A DNA stretch of 64,000 nt from Eriocheir sinensis (Eukaryota > Arthropoda > Malacostraca > Decapoda > Varunidae). Within the stretch, counting starts at the first letter, position 1; the number at the start of each line of letters is the position of its first letter. The notes beneath the pieces were generated by a model, which saw only the letters and a program-made list of their open reading frames with translations, did no database searches and had not been told where the DNA came from. A program made the translations under genes and the position numbers. This document shows positions 1 through 13,614 of the stretch, one piece after another. The stretch is from positions 7,756,114-7,820,113 of the forward strand of contig NC_066522.1 in assembly GCF_024679095.1 (NCBI RefSeq), given 5' to 3'.

Positions 1-625
1 AAAAACAAATATGGTCTGATTAACTGAGAGGATGAAAAACATAAGAGACACCAAGGTAGATTTAAATTCTTACGTGTATAAGACTAATGCAGATTTTTTT
101 TTTATCATGTATAATTAAGAAAAGGGGTACCGCTGGTAACTTACTCCTCCCGTTTTTAAAGAACAGAAAAACAACGATTAAAGATCCCAAATCGACATTA
201 AGTTAGATATAAATTAATATTCCGTGTATTAAGTTATTTATGCATAATTATCCAAATGATTTCTCCCGTTAAAATACGTGAATAAAAGATGATTAAAAAC
301 AATTCCCAGACAGACGAGTGTAACAATCATATATCAATATTTTTTCATGGGTTCTTTATGTTCCTAAGAGTTTAAAAAAAGGTTCTCGCGGCTCAAGAAT
401 TCCTTACACTGTAGAAAGAAGAGATAAACGACGATACAAAAGAATTAACAACCCGAGGTTCAACTATTGTACGTTAACAAAGCATTTTAGACTTTCAGTG
501 TCCAGAGTCTCCAAAAATATTCTCGCAGGTCAGGTATTTCTCACGCCACAGAAAGAAAAGAAAAAAAGCGTGGTGAGCCCGTGGACCGAGGTTCGAGTCC
601 CATAAAAACACACTGATTTTTCAAG
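1..625. other. AT-rich intergenic DNA, no gene seen
   Basis: AT-rich sequence with stops in all frames and no convincing exon. A short stretch at about 585-597 resembles a pol III B box (GGTTCGAGTCCC), but no matching A box was found at the right distance, so at most it is a relic of a tRNA-derived SINE. Confidence 0.5.
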
Positions 626-2700
<2,075 letters not shown>

Positions 2701-3199
2701 AAGTACAATCGGTAAAAAAGTGTTGAACCCCCATGAGTTGACTGAAGAGAATTTGATCTAAATCTATAGGCGCGGTGTTGTGTTGGCTATTGGTGGTTAT
2801 TAATGGGTTGAGCGACCGATGAGTGTTCATGCTATTTTTGCCGACTGTACATAAATTTACATGGCCAACATCCTTCTCCTTCTGGCTTATAGATGTTTGA
2901 TGAGCGCTATTTTGGTCTGCCTCACCAATCCTATTCTTCTTTTCTTATTGCCTGAGACACTTCAATTATTTTCCGTTGGGTCTGAAGCACATTTTTTATA
3001 TATTTCCGGTAGTAACATGTATGACCGTATTATGGGGTAGTCACACAGCTCGACACAACGCAAACCAAACGCAAATCTCTACGAAAATTTCTTATAATAG
3101 TGTTTGGTGTTGATACAGAAGATTAGAAAATTGAGAAAACTATACAGGAAATCTCTTTAGCTAATATTGGGCGCCGCGTAGATATCCTGACCATTAAGT
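2701..3199. other. Non-coding; contains dispersed repeat relic
   Basis: No gene seen. The part at about 3055-3170 (with CGAAAATTTCTTATAATAG and CAGGAAATCTCTTTA) resembles 8950-9060 in the same orientation and 21215-21340 in the opposite orientation. It is therefore an old dispersed repeat of about 115 bp with no recognisable coding capacity. Confidence 0.5.
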
Positions 3200-3448
3200 G
3201 GCTATTACACTGGGCAAATTTTCAGTGGGTCTTCAGTCAAACCACGATTTCCGCTGGCGTGGTTCTCATTTTTCCGTGGTTTTCTGACGTGTCGACGATC
3301 TTTCAAAGCTACGGTAGAGTTCCTTGAATGACGGCGGTATTGCTCACTATCATCATCAGCAGCAATAACAAGAAACAAATGAGAACCACGCTAGCGGAAA
3401 TCGTATTTTGACTGAAGATCCACGTAAAATTTGCCCAGTGTAATAGCC
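3200..3448. mobile_element. Foldback/MITE element with ~70-bp inverted repeats
   Basis: The left arm (3200-3270, starting GGCTATTACACTGGGCAAAT) is the imperfect reverse complement of the right arm (3379-3448, ending ATTTGCCCAGTGTAATAGCC). The loop is about 110 bp. No ORF and no clear target duplication. Probably a non-autonomous DNA transposon. Confidence 0.75.
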
Positions 3449-4113
3449 CCTCTAGGGAGAGCGCACAGTTTGGTTTGGGCGCCAGCAAAGACGTTGTGTT
3501 GGTCTGGAAAACGGACTCCTGATTTTTAAGCGTCGTATTAATCTTCAAGAATAATGTGGCTTTTTTTTTCTTTTCTGGCCCTTTTTCCAAGACGTGATTA
3601 GATGGTTTTGTTACTTGTTTATTATCACTTTTTACGTGTGAGTTTGTAATACGCCGACTTATCTCTGTAAAAACCCAGCACTTCTAACCATCTCCGTCCC
3701 CCAAAATGTAAAGAAAAAGACAATCAAGCCACATACCTTAATAAATACTAATACGGCGTTTGAAACATTCCTGCGTAACACTTGAATTGAGGTGTTGGTG
3801 GTAGGCCTGCGGGGGAAGTGAGTTAGTTAGGGTATGATCTCCATTTTGTACGCCCCTTACTAATATCAGAAAAGAAGCTACCCTAAAAAAAAAAAATAAT
3901 GAGATCAGTAAAAACGAGTCAGTCAAAATAAAGTCAAATTAACTTTTTTTTCTATATCAACAAAGTTTATTTTTTTCACAACTTAGGTCAATTTATTAGT
4001 TTTCTTTTATGAGTACAAACTGGAAGAGGGAGTACAGAAGGTCACACACGTATCCTGATAATTCAAGCTCAAAGACAATTTTTAGGCCTAGAACTGACTA
4101 TAGCTGTTTATAT

Positions 4114-4114
<1 letters not shown>
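3449..4114. other. AT-rich, no gene seen
   Basis: AT-rich sequence with homopolymer runs and only short open frames. No exon-like segment with convincing splice sites. Confidence 0.5.
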
Positions 4115-4198
<84 letters not shown>

Positions 4199-4207
4199 CT
4201 TCTTTGT

Positions 4208-4291
<84 letters not shown>
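4115..4291. repeat. (CT)n microsatellite, interrupted
   Basis: Two (CT)n tracts (4115-4191 and 4211-4291) separated by a short TTTCTT/TTTGTC interruption. Confidence 0.95.
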
Positions 4292-4293
<2 letters not shown>

Positions 4294-5029
4294 GCATGTG
4301 GTTCGTCGTTCCCATTCCTTCGCTGATGGGCTAACGACGTCGCTTCCCTACGAGCCACGACATCGATCCGGGGGCCACTTTACTGCCCGTGTGTGCGTCA
4401 GTGTGTGTGTGTGTGTGTGTGCGTATGGCCGGTGCGGTGGTATAGAGTGACCTCCGAGGGGTCGTTCGTGCTGCGGCGGGGCTTGTCATGGCTGTGTACT
4501 CGCCATCTGTCACGTGACCAAGGCCTGCAGTGTACACAACAGAACGAGGCGACAAGGTAATCTTTGCTTCCTGACAGGGCGGCACGCGTATATCGATCTT
4601 TCCCGGCTGACTAACTACTTTTGTCCGGTAAATTAAGTTCTCGGAAGGCATACAACAACAACCTTAGCGTGAAAAAAAGACGGAACATAAGACAGAGCAT
4701 AGACTTCACGCAGAGGAGAAGGAGGGACGCCCTGGTCGAGCTGGTCGACAGGGAAGGAGCGCAGGTTGGGTCCCTCTTCAACTGTGATTGTTCCCAGATA
4801 GCCGGCAGCAATAGTGACATAAAATAAGTTGTGATTGTATATAAAAATGAATATTTTGAGTAAAATTAAGATGTTTATTTATTAGATGTTAAAAACTTTG
4901 TAAAACTTATAAGATATGGTTTTAGTTTCAGGTCGCTAGCTGCTTTGGTTTTGAAAATAATTTTAAATTTTTTTTTTGAAAATCCCCCCCAATCAATCCC
5001 TGCGCCCCGTTTCCCGTCAAGAGATTGTG
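4292..5029 (+). other. Mostly non-coding; weak ORF at 4621-4827
   Basis: GC-richer for about 500 bp. One basic open frame (about 4621-4827, containing RQSIDFTQRRRRDALVELVD) does not begin with ATG and is not flanked by a clear gene structure. A GT splice donor could follow GCGCAG at about 4765. I do not recognise it; it may be a transposon relic. A short (GT)n lies at about 4402-4422. After 4830 the DNA is AT-rich. Confidence 0.3.
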
Positions 5030-6800
5030 AAGTCTATGGACAGAGCTAAGAAGGTAGAGTAATAGGGGAGAAGGGAGAAAAGGTTAATGTAAAAAAGAAG
5101 GTAGGGAGAGACAAACACGTGAACTATAGGGGAGGAAGGAGAAAGGGTTACTGAAGGGATGGTTAAATGGAATGCGTGAGTGTGTGTGAAGGAAGAACTC
5201 GTGATATTGATGTTTACTGGCAAGCACGACACGGTGGAGAAGGCTTAGAGGAAAGGTCGGTAGGAGGGAGGGACAAATAGATGAAATAATAGAGAAGAAG
5301 GGAGAGAGGGTTAGTGTGGGGAAGGTGAATGGAATGCGTGGGTCTATATAATGTCTGTCTCTCTGTGTCTCTGTGTCTCTGTCTCTGTGTCTGTCTGTGT
5401 CTCTGTTTCTGTCTCTGTGTCTCTGTGTCTCTGTCTCTGTCTCTGTCTCTGTGTCTCTGTCTCTGTGTCTCTGTCTCTGTGTCTCTGATTTATGAAGGAA
5501 GAACTCGTGACAATGGTATGTACTAGCAATCGGAGACGTTGGAGAAGGCCTATAGGATGGAGAAGGCCTATATAGGTCGATAAAAGGGAGGGCCAAGTAG
5601 GTCAACTGATAAGGAAGAAGAAAGAGAGTTCGTGTGAGCTAAGTGAATGGAATGCGTGGGTCTGACATGAAAGAAGAACTCGTGACACTGATATTTAACT
5701 GGCAATCGGAGACGGTGGTGAAGGCCAATAAGAAAGGTAGGTAGGAGGGAAGGCCAAGTAGGTGAACTAATACGGAAGAAGGGAGAAAGGGTCACTGTAG
5801 GGAAGGTGAATGGAAGCGTGGATGTACATGGAAAAAGAACACGTGACACTGATGTATACTGGCAAGGTACTGGAGGACATACACCAGCTTATCGTGAATG
5901 ATTAGTACACACACAAGGAGCGAGGAATAGGCAGGTAAAAGGGAGAACTAAGGCGATAGATTAACAGGGGAGACGGGAGAGAGATTAGTGAAAACAGTGA
6001 AAAAAGGGTTGGTAAAAGGGATAGTGAAAAAAGGGTAAATAAAAGGAGCAGTGAAAAAAGGGTTAGTGAAAAGAGCAGTGAAAAAAGGGTTAGTGAAAGG
6101 AGCATTGAATAAAAGGGTTAGTGAAAGGAGCAGTGAAAAAAGGGTTAGTAAAAGGAACAGTGAAAAAAAGGGTTAGTGAAAGGAGCAGTGAAAAAAGTAC
6201 GAACACAAGGAACAAAGAGTACGTAAGAGGGACAGCTAAGAAGATACATATACTAATAGGGGAAAGGGAGAAAGGGCGACTATAGGAAAGGTAAATGGAA
6301 CGCGTGAGTGAGTGTATGAAAGAAGAACTCGTGACATTAATATTTACTGGGAATCGAAGACGGTGGAGAAGGCTTGTGGGAATGGGTAGATGAATGACAT
6401 GGATGAAGGGTGAAAGGGTTACTGAGAGGAAGGTAAATAGAATACGTGGGTGTGTATATGAAAGAGGAATTCATAGCTGATATTTATTGGGGATCTGAGA
6501 TGGTGGAGAAGGATTATAAGAAAGGTCAGTAGGAGGGAGGGCCAAGAAGATAACTAAAAGGGAGGAAAGGAGAAAGAGTTAATGCAGGAAAGGTAAACGG
6601 AATGCGTGGATGAGTGTATGAAGGAAGAACTAGTGACATTGATATTTACTGGGAATCTGGAGGCGGTGGATAAAAAAATATAAGAAAGGTCAGTAGGAGG
6701 GAGGGCCAAGAAGATAACTAAAAGGGAGGTAAGGAGAAATAGTTACTGTAGGAAGGAAGAACTAGTGACATTGATGTTTACTGGGAATCTGGAGGCGGTG
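5030..6800. repeat. Decayed tandem array, ~150-170 bp units
   Basis: Recurring phrases: GTGGAGAAGGCTTATA, GGTCAGTAGGAGGGAGGGCC, GGAAGGTGAATGGAATGCGTG, and GAAGAACTCGTGACATTGAT followed by TTTACTGG. They repeat about ten times with indels and internal insertions. Inside lie a (CTGTGT/CTCTGT)n tract (about 5353-5487) and a block of about 27-bp units GTGAAAAAAGGGTTAGTGAA (about 5990-6200). Non-coding. Confidence 0.85.
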
Positions 6801-7046
6801 GAGAAGGCTTATGGAAAAGACAAACCATACACTAGGGAAAAAAATAAAAGACGAAAAAAAAGGGAGGGTTGAATAAGTAAATAGGAGTAAATGAATAAAT
6901 GTAAAATACACAAAAAATAGTATGGATTTTCGGTCTAACAATCCAAAACTTTCTGTAATTGACAACATATTCACACAAAATGGAGGCAGCCTGAGAAGGG
7001 ATAAGTTTGAGCATTTACTATATGGTAACTGGAAGCACCTCTTTAA

Positions 7047-7297
7047 TTAACCCATTCGCTGCGATTGGCACAGATTTGTCCTTCACTGGTAGCCTGGTAA
7101 CATATATAGTCCCAGGTCTTTCTCTGCCTCTGTGGTGGATAGTGGAGTGTTTCCCATGTGGTATTGGTATGCTGGATATCCCCTCATAAGGTGCGGGAGT
7201 TTACATTTTCCTTCATTGAATTGTAGCAGCCACTTATTGTTCCATTCCTGTAGCTTGGTGATGTCTTCTTGTAGGAAATCCGCAGTCAAGGGGTTAA
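7047..7297 (-). mobile_element. TTAA-flanked MITE with captured RT fragment, copy 1
   Basis: Flanked by TTAA on both sides (7047-7050, 7294-7297). Its ends are imperfect inverted repeats, CCCATTCGCTGCGATT against CCCCTTGACTGCGGATT. Read on the minus strand, the inside encodes a piece of a non-LTR reverse transcriptase: LQEWNNKWLLQFNEGKCK, then YQYHMGNTPLSTTEAEKDLG. TTAA duplications and CCC ends suggest a piggyBac-type non-autonomous element; that class assignment is inference. Copies lie at 24246-24492 and 59292-59509. Confidence 0.75.
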
Positions 7298-7583
7298 CGC
7301 CAAGCAGCTCTGAGACGGGAAGAGGGACTAAAATGACTAGCATGGCCCCATAATAATGATTTGTCAAGAAAGGAAAGGTTGCATTAAATAAATAGCTTGG
7401 TAAGTCACGCAGATTAATGTTTCCGGCCAGCTGGGCAGCCCTCTTGCTTTACTTTGTTGAGATAAGCCGTGGGAGCGGAGGACCTCTCCCCCCCCCCCCC
7501 CACACACACACACACGGATTATAATGTCAGACGCCTCAAGCAGTCCAAGGTCATCTCGTTTATCAAGTCTCGTTAAACACAAA
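7298..7583. other. Non-coding
   Basis: No gene seen. A poly-C run next to (AC)n lies at about 7487-7515. Confidence 0.5.
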
Positions 7584-7788
7584 GGTCGGTATTTTCAGCC
7601 GCTTCCCCCTTTCACATTAAGAATTTCCAAAGGCCGAACAGCGCTGTCTCATGAGGTTTTATTTTCACTTTGATGGTGTACAGAAGCTTCGTCAAACTAA
7701 AACTAGGGTCTTGGAAATGCCCACAAGTCCTATGAAAGTCTTGTCCGTTTTGTGTACTTGGACGCCGGAGTGTTTTCGAATATGGCCC
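7584..7788 (+). mobile_element. 3-bp-TSD MITE (GGTCGTATTA ends), copy
   Basis: Starts GGTCGGTATTTTCAG and ends GAATATGGCCC. The inside matches the family consensus (GTACAGAAG, then GGAAATGCCCACAAGTCCTA, then GACGCCGGAGTGTTT). Family copies occur at about 9241, 47996, 51253, 52053, 52820, 59250 and 62625. Confidence 0.7.
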
Positions 7789-9240
7789 TTTGAAAGTCTC
7801 CTCCCTCAACACCAAGTCTTCTTCAACACAAAATCTCTTCCTTTAACACAAAACCATCAAAACTATCCATATCTACTCGGATTTATCTTCGTGATTTCTC
7901 TTCTAATACGAGTTTAACCCTTTTCCCTGTTCGCACCGCATACGTTACTTTTTTTTTCTTTCTGAACCATATTTTTGATCAAGTTAGTCTTTAAAATGCA
8001 CGAGTAAACTATTTATTATCTTCATTCATCTAGAACTGAATCGCTCTTTCTTGAATGTTTTAAACTCCCACTAACTTTCTTTGAGGGGAGAAGCATGTTG
8101 CGGGAGTGATTAGTTTTGTTATTTCCTTTACCCGTCCACTGTCCTCCTTTTGCTGTAGAAGGAATAAAAAAAGGAAAAGATTCAGATGCTGGGAGTGGCC
8201 CAAGGGAGGGAGTGGCCCATGATGTCAGCATTAATTATCATTCAGAGAGCGTCGCGTTATCTCGCCAGGAAACTGTGTGTCCTTCTTGTTTCTACGTACT
8301 AATTAATATACACACTTAATTACATATAAGACAAACAAAGATTCATCAAAACGTTATGAGGAAAGGAATCTCATTAACATTTAAGCAGCTGTTTTCTCCC
8401 CCTGTTTCTCCGTACTATTTATACACTATCTATATACTCTTGTTTACATATAATATAAACAAACACAATAGTCACAACGTTAGAGGAAAGACATCTCACT
8501 ATTTTTTAAGGAACTTGGAATTTATGGCGCCAAGGAAAATATGGAATGAATGTAAAGCCACAACACCGTAATCGTTCATTAATGTTGCTTCTTGTGTAGC
8601 CTCATAACAAAGCGCCAACATATGCAGCTTATCTCTCCCTAATTCTTAAGCAACTAAAGTTTTATGGCGCCAAGGAAAATATGGAATGGATTCAGAACCG
8701 CAACACTGCAATCGTTCACTAATATCGCTTCTCATGGATGGGGCAAGTTGGTCGATCCTGCCAAGAGTAGATTAGAATGGGAAGGGCAACTGTGTGGGTG
8801 CTCGCTCGGGGGGGTAGGGCTTTCAGGGGTGGGGCGGCGGGTGAGCGAAGTAATGCACCCCCTAGCGTATGGTCCCCGTTGGTTAGTAGCCTCATAACAG
8901 CGCGCTAGGGCCAGTTTTACAGTCCAATACAGCAAGTTTGTAAGCTCCCCAACCAAACACAAAATACGACGAAAATTCCTTGTAGCTCCAGTGTTTGACG
9001 TTGACACAATAAGGAGGAAATTTTAGGAAACTACACACGACATCTCTTTATTAGTATCTGGTATTGAGTAGAAATAACGGATCATTGTGGAGAATACGGT
9101 TTGGTTCGGGCGCTTACGATGACTCTGTGTTGGACTGTCGAACTGGGGAATAAAGCCACCACCACCACCACGGCCACCACCTCTTGATGTCCCGACCCAC
9201 AGGAAGCACCTCGACCACGCCATCGCTATGTTTACATCAA
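7789..9240. other. Non-coding with local duplication
   Basis: No gene seen. About 8510-8620 and 8645-8735 are diverged direct repeats sharing TATGGCGCCAAGGAAAATAT and ATCGTTCA. About 8950-9060 is a copy of the dispersed repeat seen near 3055-3170. A GC-rich stretch at 8740-8900 has open frames but no supportable exon. Confidence 0.5.
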
Positions 9241-9471
9241 GGCCTTAAATCTCAGACTCCCCTCGGCTCACAACAATGCTTCCAAGGGCCACCCACAAAG
9301 GAGATTAACCGGCTTCTCATGAGTGTTTTTCACATTCACGGGGCAGAAGCCTTGTCAAACTATCATCACTAGGCTCATAAAACGACCCATGGAAATACCC
9401 ACGACCTATACGGAAGTCTTTTAAAATGTGGGTGTATAAGCCTAAGCCCCGGAATGTTGGAGAATACGGCT
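9241..9471 (+). mobile_element. 3-bp-TSD MITE, diverged copy
   Basis: Diverged copy of the family at 51253-51474: CCTTAAATCTCAGAC start, CTCATGAGTGTTTTTCACAT, GGAAATACCCACGAC, and GGAATGTTGGAGAATACGGC near the end. Boundaries are approximate. Confidence 0.6.
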
Positions 9472-9539
9472 GATCAAAGACTGAATCAAACACGTACACA
9501 AAACAGTCTCCTTGGTGCTGGTGTTGCTGCTTGTTTGTA

Positions 9540-10019
9540 TCAATATAACTCCGGTGTGGTGTCGTCTGCCATCCTTTGTCGTGAGACATCCCATCCTGAA
9601 CTTCGCATTGCAGAATCCAATCCATACTATCACAGAGTAAGTGAAACATCTACTATCCATATCAGACCCTATGACATACCGTTTTTCGCAAATATCTTTC
9701 CAACGAAGACTCGAATCAGCATGGGGCTTTGGCACAGATTGTTTCACACTCCGCTAATTTTTGACGCTATTGTGCATTGCCAGATGCGGTCAGTTATGGC
9801 ATTTACTCTTGACTGTGATGGCAAAACCTGCGTAAGCCACTTACACATTCACATTCGAACAGGTGAGGCGTGACGTATTTGTGACGTGTTTCCAACAACT
9901 ACCTCCACCCCTGTCTTCCCCTACTCCCATCCCTCCCTTTCCCTCCCTCCTACCCTCCTCCTTTCCCCCCGCACTCTTCCCCTGCTCTCTTTCTCCCCCA
10001 TTCCTCTAACCCCCCCCCC

Positions 10020-10088
<69 letters not shown>

Positions 10089-10460
10089 ACTTGCGCTGTG
10101 CACGAGATATGAATCCAAAGCACCATGCTGATCCGAGTCTTCGTTTGAAAGATATTTGCGAAAAACGGTATGTCATAGGGTCTGATATGGATAGTAAGTG
10201 TAAAAAAGTACCAGGGAGGACCTAAAAAGCGATGCAAAGCGGAACAGGTCACAAGAAAAAGTGGTTGTAATACCCAAGTTATATACCCACATACGTCATA
10301 ATTTGCTTTTATAATAAGATAAATAAACATGGGTGGGACAGATCCCGACAAGCAATCGACAAAAGACACGGTACCGTTTCGAAATTCCTGTATGCATTCA
10401 GGATGGGATGTCTCATCATACGGGATGTCTGTCGACACCACACGGAACCAGATATGATTA
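9540..10460. repeat. Long imperfect inverted repeat with (CT)n in the loop
   Basis: Blocks at about 9540-9605 and 9645-9735 recur in reverse complement at about 10395-10460 and 10113-10195. Examples are GGTGTGGTGTCG with CGACACCACACGG, and CCCTATGACATACCGTTTTT with AAAAACGGTATGTCATAGGG. The right arm has an extra segment of about 200 bp. The loop holds a C-rich stretch and (CT)n (10022-10083). Open frames on both strands are mirror images, so coding is doubtful. Probably a foldback DNA transposon. Confidence 0.65.
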
Positions 10461-10715
10461 CTCTTTCGGGATCTGTATTATACTTAAAGGGGTAGCACGT
10501 TACGAGCGTTTTGATTCATTTTGTTCATTTTATTTATATTAGCCATATGCTTGTCCACCTTCATGCAAACCACAAAAAGGAGGTATACGCTGAACGTTGT
10601 TGCATCTACACCGCCCTAAATTCTTTGATTAGCATTCTGGACATCATGAACCAAACTTTCAAACAAGCAAACACGTCACGCTACCTCAGCCCTTTTATCT
10701 GAAACAGCCTGTATT
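10461..10715. other. Non-coding
   Basis: No supportable gene; short open frames only. Confidence 0.4.
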
Positions 10716-10865
10716 TTTTATTTTTTCATTTTACAAGGGAGGCAGCTCAAGGGGAAAAACATTGCCAAACACAAAAGGCACGGTAGGCACTGCTATATCA
10801 AAAGAAAAAAGGGACGAGAGGCCAGAAGTGAAGTCAATTTCGGAAGGTGTGGACGAGGTAGTCAG
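10716..10865 (-). mobile_element. LINE 3'-end relic (Jockey-like family)
   Basis: Read on the plus strand: T-rich run, then GGGAGGCAGCTCAAGGGG, then GTCAATTTCGGAAGGTGT. This matches the 3' end of the element at 61819-62310, so it is a 5'-truncated minus-strand insertion with its poly-A seen here as poly-T. Confidence 0.6.
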
Positions 10866-11789
10866 CCTATGAGGGTAGACTGCTCGTTAACTAATTTCAC
10901 ACCTGCCCGCTTCACCGATGACATGGAAACTACAGCTGCGCATACACAAACTCAAGGAATTAAGGACTAGCACTAAGAAAAGGACTTCATAGCAGTTTCC
11001 AATCACTAGTACCCTCCTAGAAAGCAATATGTAAACTACTCGTATAGCACACAGAAACCTAACGAATCCAAGACTAAAAAAGAAAATGAAGGACTACCAC
11101 TACCACTACCAAACAGCCTTCATAATAGTTTCCTGGTGCACTATAATAACCACAAAGGAGTCAGTCTAGGATCGTTGTAGTAGTAGTAGTAGGAGGAGGA
11201 GGAAAAAGGAGAAAGGAGATAGTTAAGCTTAATTATATATAGTTTTGTATCCTTGGTCAACACAGATACCGGGTGACCGAAGCAGTTGTACAGACATAAT
11301 ATGGTTCAAAACTTCTCTTCACGATTGTTTTAAGCCCTATACTTCACTCTGGCTTTCCGGGAGGCTAGTTTCAATTTTTACGCACTTTCGTATATGATTT
11401 TTATATGACACAAAGCTGATTATTTAAGTCATGGAGAACCTTACCTTTACGTGGAGGCCATCACGAGGACAAGAGCAAGCACCAGGGTACGTGGGAAGCA
11501 AGAAACGACAGCAAGACACACACTCCTACCCACACAAGCAAACAAACTAAAATGAAAACCCGGTACCCGATGAGTCGCTTACTGCACAGAATCGAAGGTC
11601 CATTTCCCATTTTCTTCCCGTACAGAGAAAACCTTTGTGATTGACGTTCCTTTCCTCCCACCACAAGGGCATAGATATAGGGAAGTAATGTTCCTATTTT
11701 TTTTATTAGTTTATATATATTAAAAAAGCTCAGTATTGTTTTGCTTTCATGTTGCACTTTCAGGAGCATGAAGGACTATAATAAACTAC

Positions 11790-11824
<35 letters not shown>

Positions 11825-12196
11825 GGAAGCAGAAAAGGCAAAAATATTATATGAAACGAAGAGCAAAAAACTAACACATGAATAAATAAAAGTGAAGAAT
11901 GTTTCCGATGACAAATGAATAGCCTAATAATCAAATGAATTCTCCTTTTCCCCTGCAGAGTTCAAACTACTGTACTAGGAAACCAGTCTGAGTTGAAGGT
12001 ACGTTATCAATTATATCTCTTTCTTATGGTTTTCTTATCAACGGGACTTCAGCCTCCAGGTTTTATTAAAAAGTTCATTGGTTTCATACTCATTTCTTAC
12101 GCACGTGACTGTCTCTGAGGGGAAGAAAGGATCCACAAGGTCAAAGAAAATGGGGTCATAGGAAGTAAGACGGAGACTATAATTTTAAAGAGTTAT

Positions 12197-12257
<61 letters not shown>

Positions 12258-12388
12258 GTGGGGAAGAGTGTGGCGGTTCCAGGATTTTTTTAGGGGAGGC
12301 TTAAGAGCTCGATCGTCCAAAGTGTAAGGGGGAGATGAAGGCTTAAGCTCCCCAACCCTAAGCCCCCCACTCCCCCACTTGGCACTGG

Positions 12389-12449
<61 letters not shown>

Positions 12450-12570
12450 CAGGTGGTGACGTAACGTAACAGGATGAGTTTGTTATAATAGGGTGGGTGA
12501 TGAGAGCAGCGTGGTTGTTATGTGCAGGATGTAAGAAAGTAACACAAAGACTTGAGCTTGGGAATGTGCC

Positions 12571-12614
<44 letters not shown>

Positions 12615-12681
12615 TGAAGGACCTAATCATGAAAAAAACGTGAAGGTAAATTGCGTTCGGCGAGAAGCAGGTCACATATCC
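10866..12681. other. Non-coding DNA downstream of gene A, with microsatellites
   Basis: No gene seen. Contains (GT)n at 11790-11822, (GA)n at 12200-12254 and 12392-12447, and (GT)n at 12572-12613. The 3' UTR and poly-A site of gene A should lie just below 12682, but I cannot fix a polyadenylation site. Confidence 0.5.
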
Positions 12682-13296
12682 TCAGCTTATGGTGGTGGCG
12701 GTGGTGGTGCGGGTGGCGGCGGGCGTGGTGGGGGCAGAAACAGCACCACCAACACCACCAGCGACAGCAGCACCGAAGGAGGAGGGCACCACCACCCCAA
12801 CATCCACCATGGTCACAGCACGCACCGGCCTGTGCTCGAGGATGGCCGCTATGGTGTCCCAGCCGTCCACTACCTCGCCGAAGGGACAAGCAAAGTGCCG
12901 GTTGGGGTTCTCGATCGTGCAAATATCGAAGCAGGACTCCCGATCTGGCCGCCCGCTGCCCGCACCCACCACCAACCCCTTCCGCTGAATCTTCTTGTAT
13001 TGACCGTCCCACTCCAGACCATCCATGACCCGTTGCGCGCTTAGGTCACCAGTGGACGTCAGGTATGGACCCGCGTGGAGGCACTCGCCCTTCAGCCCTC
13101 TAGAGAAGACCTCCTCGAACTTGGCGCCGCGGTAGGAGGGTCCGTGGGTGCCCATGCAGAGCGCGAGGAAGTGGTGGGCGCGGCGGAGGTGACCCCACAG
13201 CCGGATGTAGATGCGGCCCAGGCGACGCTCCCCCGCCTCCACCTCCAGGAACACCTCCGGCTGGTCTTGTGGGACGACGCTCTGGATCACCGACAG
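12682..13296 (-). CDS. Gene A exon 6: cyclophilin-like domain and stop
   Basis: Acceptor TTCTTCCGTCCCTCCAG, phase 0, 204 codons and TGA. Cyclophilin landmarks: PEVFLEVEAGERRLGRIYIR (strand 1-2), HHFLALCMGTHGPSYRGAKF, FDICT and FACPFGEV. The C-terminal tail is low-complexity (Ala, Gly, Thr). Confidence 0.85.
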   Translation of the reverse strand: MSVIQSVVPQDQPEVFLEVEAGERRLGRIYIRLWGHLRRAHHFLALCMGTHGPSYRGAKFEEVFSRGLKGECLHAGPYLTSTGDLSAQRVMDGLEWDGQYKKIQRKGLVVGAGSGRPDRESCFDICTIENPNRHFACPFGEVVDGWDTIAAILEHRPVRAVTMVDVGVVVPSSFGAAVAGGVGGAVSAPTTPAATRTTTATTIS

Positions 13297-13574
13297 CTGG
13301 AGGGACGGAAGAAAGGATGGGAGGAGGAAGATAGTGTGAAGTACGACGATGCGTTCTGGATTACTGACAACTGGAGGGACGGAAGAAAGGATGGGAGAAA
13401 ATGGTTTAAGAGAGTGTTTAAAGTGTAATTTTTTTTTTTTATGCTTTTTTCTGCCTTTCCTATCCTTGTTTGTGTCTTGGCTTCCATATCTGTATTTACG
13501 TCTGTCTTTTTACCCTGGTTTCTCTCCCTTTCTTTCAATCGATCAATCAATCAGTTAATCTATCCATCTATCTG

Positions 13575-13614
<40 letters not shown>

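Noticed and set aside
568..600. tRNA gene suggested by GGTTCGAGTCCC
   Set aside because: Only the B box is present. No A box, acceptor stem pairing or cloverleaf could be found around it.
4621..4827. Basic 68-codon ORF as a gene
   Set aside because: No ATG start, no recognisable domain and only one doubtful donor; kept only as a weak note in the region entry.
9454..9873. 139-codon plus-strand ORF
   Set aside because: It lies in the left arm of an inverted repeat, the same text is open on the opposite strand in the right arm, there is no recognisable domain, and it is largely transposon-like.
12571..13044. Plus-strand ORFs opposite the gene A cyclophilin exon (and those opposite 56385-57824 and 18400-19100)
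   Set aside because: They are antisense shadows of GC-rich coding exons; the minus-strand frames have domains, splice sites and a paralogue.
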